From the NCBI GenBank assembly GCA_030037185.1, contig JASHRR010000209.1, forward strand, positions 1 to 5,099: a DNA stretch of 5,099 nucleotides, read 5' to 3'. Of this stretch, positions 1 through 5,099 are shown piece after piece (position 1 is the first letter of the stretch; the number at the start of each line of letters is the position of its first letter). The stretch is from Xanthobacteraceae bacterium. GTDB taxonomy: Bacteria > Pseudomonadota > Alphaproteobacteria > Rhizobiales > Xanthobacteraceae. The notes below the pieces were generated by a model. That model was not told where the DNA came from. It was given only the letters and a program-made list of their open reading frames with translations, and ran no database searches. A program made the position numbers and the translations under genes.

Positions 1-1
1 G

Positions 2-616
2 AATTTAGCAACGTCAGAACGCCCAAACGTTGTTCAAGACCTCATTGTGCAGTTGGTTGCACAGGATAATTTTGTCGCCACCATCGTCGTGGCGCTTTTT
101 ATGCTCAGCCTGTTCGCGATCACTGTTTCGACGATGAGCTCGTTGCTAGTCGCTAATTTATGCACGATTCGATATGATATCGTACCGTTGTTTTGGCTCA
201 AACCCACATTCGTGCGGAGGGCCGGTGTGCAGGGAACGATGATTGTCGCTGGAGCAGGCGTCGGACTCGTCGTCTTCGCGATATTCTCTCTCACCCACGC
301 ACGTTATCAGATAACCTTATCGAGCAGCAGCTTTTTGGCCCTGGTGTTGGGATTCAACTGCCTCCAGATTTCGTTTGCGCCCCTCGTATTGGGACCTCTG
401 ATCGGCAGGTCAGGTAGGCGTGGAACCGTAAAGCCTGGATGGGCGGTCGCTGTTATGGCAGTCGGCGCCGTAATCGCAAGCGGCACGGTGGCCGCCTACT
501 TGGCAACTGGATACGAGCCGTGGCTGTGGGCAGCCGCACCCGGCTGCCTCGGATCGAGCGCTTTGCTTTTTATAGCGGCTTGTTTGTGGCCTCGGCTTCG
601 GAGCTGGGTAAAGTGA
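2..616 (+). CDS. C-terminal part of a sodium:solute symporter (SSS/PutP-like), cut by the left window edge
   Basis: The reading frame is open to the window edge (first full codon at base 2), so the gene starts outside the window; a GTG at 47 lies inside it and is not a convincing start. The visible 204 residues (SSS proteins usually have about 450-550) are very hydrophobic, with about five membrane segments near residues 25-51, 78-100, 106-135, 147-169 and 172-196, and end in a short basic tail (RLRSWVK). The first segment carries VSTMSSLLVA, which lines up with the STLSCQLLV segment of PutP, where the Ser-Thr pair binds Na+; here these are S43 and T44. The third segment has SFAPLVLGPLIGRSGRRG, resembling the SSS pattern SFxPLxL-loop-R-x-x-x-G before the next helix. 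By family knowledge it would import a small solute with Na+ across the inner membrane; the substrate cannot be told. Another LeuT-fold carrier or unclassified membrane protein is possible. Confidence 0.65.
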   Translation, partial: NLATSERPNVVQDLIVQLVAQDNFVATIVVALFMLSLFAITVSTMSSLLVANLCTIRYDIVPLFWLKPTFVRRAGVQGTMIVAGAGVGLVVFAIFSLTHARYQITLSSSSFLALVLGFNCLQISFAPLVLGPLIGRSGRRGTVKPGWAVAVMAVGAVIASGTVAAYLATGYEPWLWAAAPGCLGSSALLFIAACLWPRLRSWVK

Positions 617-625
617 GCCGGGCGG

Positions 626-641
626 CAATTTTAGGAAATTG
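626..641 (+). other. Small hairpin just after the symporter stop
   Basis: CAATTT-TAGG-AAATTG is a perfect 6-bp inverted repeat with a 4-base loop, beginning 10 bases after the stop codon. No T-run follows, so it is not a standard intrinsic terminator. A second perfect 6-bp repeat, CCGGGC/GCCCGG with an 8-base loop, lies at 665-684. Either could help end or stabilise the transcript, but both are short enough to be chance. Confidence 0.25.
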
Positions 642-698
642 GCATCGGCCCCGAATGGAATGGTCCGGGCGTGCTGCTGCCCGGCGGGCGAGTATGCT

Positions 699-818
699 GG
701 GATAGGACGAGTGTCAAACGGCAAGAATTCGTTCGGCCTCATCGGCCTCGACCGGCGCGGCCCGATTGCCGCAATGCTGCCCGGCATGGGGGCTGGTGTC
801 GGCGCACATCACCCGAGC
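699..818 (+). pseudogene. Decayed N-terminal fragment of an IS110-family transposase
   Basis: In the frame that includes base 699, the translation runs GIGRVSNGKNSFGLIGLDRRG, then after a few residues MLPGMGAGVGAHHPS. This matches the start of one rhizobial-type IS110 clade as I recall it: GIDLGKNSF-x-LIGLDRRGAIVL, about 15 residues, then MPPCLIGMEACVGAHHLSR. The spacer between the blocks is largely missing, indicating an internal deletion, and about three residues (CLI) are gone before GM. IS110 transposases use a RuvC-like DEDD site. The positions expected to hold the first Asp (GID) and the Glu (MEA) are both Gly here (GIG, MGA), so the fragment would be inactive. The remaining ~300 residues of a normal transposase (about 320-400 in total) are not recognisable downstream in this frame, apart from a weak DLxxLxR resemblance near 850-890. 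The alignment is from memory. Confidence 0.55.
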
Positions 819-1560
819 TGCGCGCACATATCGGCCGGCGTTGCCGCGGTGGCGAGGGTTGACCTGGATGAGCTGGCACGCAGAGCTTACCACTTGTCGC
901 CTTGAGGATTGGGCCAAAGGTTATCCGAATGGCTTGACCGTTGGTGGCATTCCGGGGGGAGCGGTCGGGGGATGAGCCCGCCGGCAGAGCAGCATGCGCG
1001 AATGACCCTTGGTGACAGTTCGGCACCGAAACCTTCCGGGTGCGCCGTCTCTTTCTGCCGCCATCGATCCGGGAACATAGCGGGCTGTTCTGGCAATTCC
1101 ATCATCGCGCCCTGCGGCCCGGCATTCGTGGCCCGGTCGATCTGGATGCTTTTCGTGGTTCGACCGGCGGCGATCGTACGCGGAGACGTCGGGAGAATCG
1201 AGACGCGCACGTCCCGTTTCGCCAAACCGCCACCATCGGCCCGAGACCGTGATCCTGGCGCCCACGCGCAAGCCGGGAGCGCGATAGCACGCACGAGAAG
1301 AGGCGGTTGACGCGGCATTTGCAGTCGCTCGGGCACACTGTCGTCGGCACAGACACTTCGTCACCAGTCGCCGCCCATGCGCTCGACTCATCGGGGGACG
1401 GGCGTCTTGCCGATGCTGCTGGCGTTCCGCTGGAGGACGCCGGCGTGGACTTGGCAGCCCGACATCGACGCGATGCCGGGTGCGGTGCAACTCTCCCCTC
1501 GCCACACTGTCGATCCATGCTAGGGGTGTAGTCGGGGAGGCTTGGAGCGGAGTGACGACG
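819..1560. other. Gene-free stretch between the transposase relic and the dipeptidase
   Basis: About 740 bases with overlapping open frames on both strands. The longest is an antisense frame at 921-1757 that runs into the dipeptidase gene. Their translations are rich in Arg, Pro, Ser and Ala without helices or motifs, which is what GC-rich non-coding DNA gives. I see no tRNA, promoter or ribosome site tied to any of them. The only recognisable text is a possible second IS110-like scrap near 1276-1350 (described separately). I read the stretch as insertion-sequence debris or other decayed DNA. Confidence 0.5.
1276..1350 (+). pseudogene. Possible second scrap of an IS110-like transposase
   Basis: The + frame containing 1307 reads RDSTHEKRRLTRHLQSLGHTVVGTD. 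IS110-family transposases have a segment of this type: STESEWVARHLESLGHEVIVAD in one clade, and HHLSRKLQSLGH in the clade represented by the relic at 699-818. In the latter clade it directly follows the EACVGAHH block with which that relic ends. The match is about ten residues (R-H-L-x-S-L-G-H) and nothing further downstream (the expected KTDRRDA or KNDFRDAEAI block) is visible. It may be the continuation of the same dead copy interrupted by about 480 bases, a separate fragment, or chance. Confidence 0.25.
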
Positions 1561-2607
1561 ATGCTCGGGATCTTTGATGGACACAACGACTCCGTCCTGC
1601 GCTTGCAGGAATACCGACCGGACGGCATAGACTTCTTGGCGCGGTCGGCCAGGGGCCATCTAGATTTGCCGCGAGCCATGGACGGGGGTCTCGTCGGCGG
1701 ATTGTTTGCGATGTTCGTGCGCCCCGAGCACCCGCCGGTGAAGGACCTGATAGTCACGAAAGGCAGCTACGAGGTCCGTTTGGCCGAGCCATTGGATACG
1801 GCCTACGCCCGACGCAAGGCGATGGAACTACTAACTGCTCTGAAGCGACTGGAGGCACGTGCCGACGGAAAGATTCGCATAGCGACCAGCCTGAATGAAA
1901 TCCATAGCGTCAGGCGGGCAGGATCGTTCGCAGTGGTACTGCACATGGAAGGCGCGGACGGCATTGATGCCGATTTGTCCGAGCTGGAGAAGCTATACCG
2001 CTCCGGGCTGCGCTCGCTCGGGCTCGTCTGGAGCCGCCCCAACATTTTCGGCCACGGAGTTCCATTTGCGTGGCCGCGCTCGCCCGATACCGGTCCGGGA
2101 CTGACCCCTGTGGGAAAAGACTTGGTCAGGGCATGCAACCGTCTCGGCATCATGATCGACGTGTCCCACTTGAACGAGAAGGGATTCTGGGACGTGGCGC
2201 GATTGAGCACGGCGCCTCTGGTAGCGACGCATGCGTGCGCGCATGCAATTTGCCCTTCGACAAGGAACCTGACCGATAAGCAGCTCGACGCGATTCGGGA
2301 ATCGGACGGCGTCGTCGGAGTGAACTTCTCTGTAAATGACGTCCGCCCTGATGCTCAGAACAACGCCGATACTCCGCTCCCCCTGCTCGCACGCCACTTT
2401 CACTATTTGGTGGACCGGATCGGCATAGATCGCGTAGCAATCGGATCAGATTTCGATGGCGCAACGATACCGCTGGCGATCAAAGATGCGAGCGGTCTGC
2501 CGAATCTGATTGCTGCGCTGCGGGCGAGTGGCTTCGATGAAGACTCAATACGAAAGATTGCCTTCGATAATTGGATGCGCGTTTTTCGGCTCACTTGGCG
2601 GCAGTGA
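1561..2607 (+). CDS. Membrane dipeptidase family (peptidase M19) zinc dipeptidase
   Basis: A 348-residue protein, the usual length for bacterial M19 enzymes, without signal peptide or membrane segment, so probably cytoplasmic. The family hydrolyses dipeptides with a two-zinc centre in a TIM barrel and often accepts a C-terminal D-residue. All metal/catalytic positions are present: H8 and D10 (FDGHND), bridging E130 (HMEGAD), H203 (DVSH), H224 (ATHACAHA), R235 (STRNLTD) and D297 (GSDFDG). Spacings E130-H203, H203-H224 and H224-R235 (73, 21, 11) equal those of human DPEP1 (E125, H198, H219, R230). W157 stands where DPEP1 has H152, a substrate-binding His. The frame is open upstream to a GTG at 1480, but ATG 1561 is chosen because DGHND should lie within a few residues of the start and CGGAG at 1548-1552 gives 8-base spacing; GTG at 1552 is an alternative. 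The physiological substrate is unknown. No operon partner: the neighbours are about 940 and 670 bp away. Confidence 0.93.
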   Translation: MLGIFDGHNDSVLRLQEYRPDGIDFLARSARGHLDLPRAMDGGLVGGLFAMFVRPEHPPVKDLIVTKGSYEVRLAEPLDTAYARRKAMELLTALKRLEARADGKIRIATSLNEIHSVRRAGSFAVVLHMEGADGIDADLSELEKLYRSGLRSLGLVWSRPNIFGHGVPFAWPRSPDTGPGLTPVGKDLVRACNRLGIMIDVSHLNEKGFWDVARLSTAPLVATHACAHAICPSTRNLTDKQLDAIRESDGVVGVNFSVNDVRPDAQNNADTPLPLLARHFHYLVDRIGIDRVAIGSDFDGATIPLAIKDASGLPNLIAALRASGFDEDSIRKIAFDNWMRVFRLTWRQ

Positions 2608-2630
2608 GCCGCCGCGCGGTTAGGGCGCGG
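2587..2630 (+). terminator. Two tandem hairpins over and after the dipeptidase stop (putative terminator)
   Basis: CGGCTCAC (2587-2594) and GTGAGCCG (2604-2611) form a perfect 8-bp stem with a 9-base loop that contains the last sense codons and overlaps the TGA at 2605-2607. It is followed at once by CCGCGC (2612-2617) / GCGCGG (2625-2630), a perfect 6-bp stem with a 7-base loop. No T-run follows on the + strand; five T's precede the first stem (2582-2586). This could be a U-less terminator or an mRNA 3'-end stabiliser for the dipeptidase transcript. Function is inferred from position and symmetry only. Confidence 0.4.
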
Positions 2631-3201
2631 TCCCGACTTGTTCGCATCGCACGACCGGTGCACCCGTTGCAACTTGCTAGGCGACAAAGTCCGCACGGCA
2701 CAAAGCACCTGGGCTACTAGCTGTTTGGCGCAGTCCGACTGCACTCAGTCTTTCATGAGCCGGTCGAATGGCGAGCCAAAGCCTGCCGCAGGCATCGGAT
2801 CGTCGGGTCCACGCCCGCCCCATTTTCGGCTATCTGTTGCTGCGTCATGCGCGGCTACCACGACGCGCAGGGTATTCGTCGCTGGAGCCAACGGTTTGTT
2901 CGGAGAACACCGGGATCGGGGGAAAATGCAAGCTATGCTGGGAGCGCTAGCCTCGCGGGCTGCGTGCGAATGGGCGTGTGCTCGGACCAGACCGGGGTAT
3001 CCGGGGCTCCCATCGTCCGCCCCGCGCATAGCCAACAAAGCCGCCGGCTGAGACCATCATGCGCTTTGCACCCTGCTTGATGCACGTTGTCTTGCACATT
3101 GATCCCGCCGGTCAACTTTTCAAAAAGCCATCCGCTGTGCAACCATCCTGTCTCAACGGAAGCGCTTCCTCCCCGCTCGCAGGTTTGTCCGGGCGGGTGC
3201 A
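2631..3201. other. Gene-free spacer between dipeptidase and PQQ dehydrogenase
   Basis: About 570 bases with no credible gene. The open frames on both strands (for example 2638-3051 + and 2933-3232 -) give low-complexity Ala/Arg/Ser/Pro-rich or Cys- and Trp-scattered translations without recognisable motifs, and no ribosome site supports them. GTCAACTTTTCAAAAAG near 3111-3127 resembles the GTCAACTTTTC-type repeats found at ends of IS21-family elements, but only one copy is present and no istA/istB sequence accompanies it. No tRNA or array-like repeats were seen. Confidence 0.5.
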
Positions 3202-3232
3202 TTGACGCCTCACGGCGGCTCGGCAATATCAA
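3202..3232 (+). promoter_or_regulatory. Possible sigma70-type promoter for the PQQ dehydrogenase gene
   Basis: TTGACG at 3202-3207 is a 5-of-6 match to the -35 consensus. TATCAA at 3227-3232 (19-base spacer) or AATATC at 3225-3230 (17-base spacer) could serve as a weak -10. Transcription would begin near 3239, leaving a leader of about 40 bases before the ATG at 3280. The T of this -35 box is also the TTG that opens the long version of the reading frame, so if the promoter is real the TTG cannot be the start codon. Confidence 0.3.
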
Positions 3233-3262
3233 ATTACCGGGCCGGACTTTGCCACAAACATG

Positions 3263-3267
3263 AAGGA
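3263..3267 (+). promoter_or_regulatory. Ribosome binding site deciding the ATG 3280 start
   Basis: AAGGA lies 12 bases before ATG 3280, slightly far; GAAAG at 3272-3276 is closer but weaker. The TTG at 3202 has no purine-rich site at the right distance. The AAGGA also sits inside a seven-codon open frame (3260-3283, MKDLERS) whose TGA overlaps the ATG. Confidence 0.45.
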
Positions 3268-3279
3268 CCTCGAAAGATC

Positions 3280-4626
3280 ATGACGCGCTTCACATACAGC
3301 ACAGCCTCGTCGGTGGCCGCTCTCTTGGCGATGTCCGCCGTTGCTCTTTCGGACGATGTGCGCACGGGTAAATCGGCGTACGGAGATTGGCAGACCGATG
3401 CCCCCGGCGTCATGCGCAAAATTACCGTCAGCGATCTGGCGCCCCCGCTCGAAACACCATCAACCGCTAATCGCTCCAGCACTGTTGCGAAACCTGCTGA
3501 TGCGGTGCTCAAGACGATGCCGGGCTTTTCTGTCGCACCCTTCGTGACCGGCATGGAAGGCGCCCGTGTCATTCGCGTCGCGCCGAACGGCGATATTTTT
3601 CTGTCGCGCAGTCGGCCAGACGGCAAAGTCATGGTCATTCGGACCAAGCCGGGTGCCGCGAAGCCCGATCGCATAGAGACTTTCGCGTCGGGCCTCAAAG
3701 ATCCCTATGGCATCGCCTTCTATCCGCCAGGGTCCGATCCCAAGTGGGTCTATGTGGCTGGAACCAGAGACATCGTGCGCTACCCCTATCGCGCTGGCGA
3801 CATGAACGCATCCGGTCCGCCTGAGATCGTGGTGTCGGATCTCGCCGTGGGAGGGAGCCACTGGACCCGCGATATCGTGTTCGCGCCTGATGGCAGGACG
3901 ATGTACGTCGCTGTCGGATCCTCGGGCAACGTCGCGCAAGACATGGGCCCCAAGCCTGAACTCATCTCTTACCAGCAAAGCCACGCAGTCGGCTCGGCAT
4001 GGGGCAAGGAGGAGTGGCGGGCCAACGTTCTCGCTTACGACGCGGACGGCAAGAACAAACGAGTTTACGCCGCCGGAATCCGCAATTGCTCTGGCCTGGC
4101 CGTGCAGCCGGGAACCGGCACGGTATTCTGTGCGACCAATGAACGCGATTTGCTGGGCGATAATCTGCCGCCCGACTACGTCACGTCGGTCAAGCCAGGA
4201 GGCTTCTACGGTTGGCCGTGGTATTACATCGGCGATCACGAAGATACGCGGCCGGGCGGAGGCACCCGTCCCGACCTCAAAGGCAAGGTGACGATCCCGG
4301 ACGTGTTGCTTCAACCGCATTCTGCGCCGCTTGGTCTGGCCTTCAATGGCGGGACCCAGTTTCCGGCAGAGTGGAAGGGCGACGCGTTCGTGGCTCTGCA
4401 CGGTTCGTGGAACCGGGCACTACATACGGGCTACAAGATCGTTCGGCTTCCGTTCAAGGACGGCAAGCCGACCGGCGAGTACCAGGATTTTGTCGTTGGC
4501 TTCACGGCGGGGCAGCAGAACGTCTGGGGACGTCCGGTCGACGTTGCTTTTGCGCAAGACGGCTCGCTGCTGTTTAGCGACGACGGCAACGGTGTTGTCT
4601 ATCGCGTGAGCTATAAACGACCCTAG
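3280..4626 (+). CDS. Exported PQQ-dependent sugar (sorbosone-type) dehydrogenase
   Basis: A 448-residue protein. Residues 1 to about 24 form a Sec signal peptide (MTRF start, hydrophobic core, AVALS before DD), so it acts in the periplasm. The rest is the six-bladed beta-propeller of the soluble quinoprotein glucose / L-sorbosone dehydrogenase family, which oxidises sugars or aldehydes using PQQ and Ca2+. Markers in order: GDWQTDAPGV, IRVAPNGDIFLSRS, HWTRDIVFAPDG with H194 as the likely catalytic base, AGIRN (R268, N269), ATNERDLLGDNLPPDY, GGFYGWPWYYIGDHED, HGSWNR (H374-R379) and VWGRPVDVAF (R418). C270 and C284 frame NCSGLAVQPGTGTVFC and could form a disulfide. An in-frame TTG at 3202 would extend the N-terminus by 26 residues, but ATG 3280 puts the signal peptide at the start and has a ribosome site. 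No CxxCH haem motif, and no adjacent cytochrome c or PQQ synthesis genes. The real substrate is not determined by sequence; the family includes proteins of unknown substrate. Confidence 0.9.
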   Translation: MTRFTYSTASSVAALLAMSAVALSDDVRTGKSAYGDWQTDAPGVMRKITVSDLAPPLETPSTANRSSTVAKPADAVLKTMPGFSVAPFVTGMEGARVIRVAPNGDIFLSRSRPDGKVMVIRTKPGAAKPDRIETFASGLKDPYGIAFYPPGSDPKWVYVAGTRDIVRYPYRAGDMNASGPPEIVVSDLAVGGSHWTRDIVFAPDGRTMYVAVGSSGNVAQDMGPKPELISYQQSHAVGSAWGKEEWRANVLAYDADGKNKRVYAAGIRNCSGLAVQPGTGTVFCATNERDLLGDNLPPDYVTSVKPGGFYGWPWYYIGDHEDTRPGGGTRPDLKGKVTIPDVLLQPHSAPLGLAFNGGTQFPAEWKGDAFVALHGSWNRALHTGYKIVRLPFKDGKPTGEYQDFVVGFTAGQQNVWGRPVDVAFAQDGSLLFSDDGNGVVYRVSYKRP

Positions 4627-5099
4627 AGAACCGAGACAGAATCGGCAGGACGAACAAGGCGGAGAATGCCACCATCAGGGACTTCTTCGCCGAAGGCATG
4701 TCGGGCGCCCCGCCCGAAGGAGACGCAGGCGACCGGTTATTTGGCCCGGACGTCGGAGGCCTTCATTATTGCCGACGCGTCATAGCCGACCTTAAAGACC
4801 AAGATCAGCTACGCTTCGTTGGTGATGGAAGCGGTGAGGAGATTCGAGCGCCGCGATACTGGTGCGCTTCGGCGTTCCGATCGCCTCCAACCAAGCAGGG
4901 CAAATACCTTCCCGGCGCCTGAGCCAGGGGTCCCCACCAGGCGATCCGGCCCACGGCCATAGTAGACACCTGGCACTGCGCCGACGCGACGTGGGAACGG
5001 CGGCAAGAATCGCTTCGGCTTGCCGCGCCAACAGTTCGCCACGAGCCTCACGGTGCAGGGCGATGCCAAGCGCCCGGGGGAACTTGCGGGTCGGCCAAT
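4627..5099. other. Gene-free stretch at the right edge
   Basis: No supportable gene. A + frame with ATG at 4698 is open to 4922 (74 residues, containing VIADLKDQDQLRFVGDGSGEE) but has no ribosome site and I do not recognise it. On the minus strand one frame is open from the right edge down to 4792; its first ~30 residues (ALGIALHREARGELLARQAE and so on) look helical and have GC-rich third positions, but the translation then becomes Arg/Pro/Trp-rich and incoherent. It could be a gene remnant or the far end of something beyond the edge. Frames on both strands compete, so I leave it uncalled. Confidence 0.4.
4701..4717 (+). terminator. GC-rich hairpin downstream of the PQQ dehydrogenase
   Basis: TCGGGCG-CCC-CGCCCGA is a perfect 7-bp stem with a 3-base loop, 75 bases after the stop codon. 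It has no T-run (AGGAGACG follows), so an intrinsic terminator is doubtful. It is the strongest hairpin in the 3' flank and may mark the transcript end or protect it. Confidence 0.3.

Noticed and set aside
410..787. Minus-strand open frame of 125 residues
   Set aside because: Antisense to the symporter C-terminus and the transposase relic; Pro/Arg-rich and without motif.
1167..1232. tRNA-like look on the minus strand (translation WRNGT...RVRSPP, GGCGG/CCGCC ends)
   Set aside because: Read as RNA it is only about 66 bases between the paired ends, has no TTCRA T-loop in place, and the D and anticodon stems do not form.
1480..1560. Upstream extension of the dipeptidase to GTG 1480
   Set aside because: It would add 27 residues not typical of M19 enzymes before the conserved DGHND. 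ATG 1561 has a well-placed CGGAG site.
921..1757. Long minus-strand open frame of 278 residues
   Set aside because: It lies antisense to the start of the well-supported dipeptidase gene and to decayed DNA. Its translation is Arg/Pro/Ser-rich with no motif, as expected for a shadow in GC-rich sequence.
2638..3051. Open + frame of 137 residues in the dipeptidase-dehydrogenase spacer
   Set aside because: No ribosome site, no recognisable motif, scattered Cys and Arg, and competing frames on both strands.
3202..3279. TTG start for the PQQ dehydrogenase
   Set aside because: It would put 26 polar residues before the signal peptide, has no ribosome site, and coincides with a possible -35 box.
5000..5026. 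Second GKN-x-FGL word (GGCAAGAATCGCTTCGGC), similar to 721-738 in the IS110 relic
   Set aside because: Similarity stops after about 18 bases and the following translation (PRQQFATS) does not match an IS110 transposase, so it is probably chance.

Overview
The window is GC-rich (roughly 60% or more by eye) and looks chromosomal or island-like. Its protein matches point to an alphaproteobacterium, most likely Rhizobiales of the Bradyrhizobium/Mesorhizobium sort. That is an inference from recognising the protein families and from the transposase relic; no database was searched.

Layout, all supported genes on the + strand. (1) 2-616: the C-terminal ~204 residues of a multi-pass membrane protein that enters from the left edge, best read as a sodium:solute symporter (SSS/PutP-like). 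(2) 617-1560: about 940 bp with no intact gene. At 699-818 it holds an eroded, inactivated piece of an IS110-family transposase, and near 1276-1350 a weaker IS110-like scrap. (3) 1561-2607: an intact M19 (renal-dipeptidase family) metallodipeptidase with all metal ligands in register. (4) 2608-3279: about 670 bp with no gene, hairpins at its start and a possible promoter at its end. (5) 3280-4626: an exported PQQ-dependent sugar/sorbosone-dehydrogenase-like beta-propeller protein. (6) 4627-5099: about 470 bp with no gene I can support.

The genes do not form an operon: they are 670-940 bp apart and have unrelated activities (cytoplasmic dipeptide hydrolysis, periplasmic sugar/aldehyde oxidation, membrane transport). 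The M19 enzyme could act on products imported by the transporter, but the decayed insertion sequence between them argues against a designed pairing. The PQQ enzyme has no cytochrome c or pqq genes beside it here. The overall picture is accessory DNA: solitary catabolic genes separated by insertion-sequence debris and long non-coding spacers. I found no convincing novel system, RNA gene, CRISPR array or intact mobile element.
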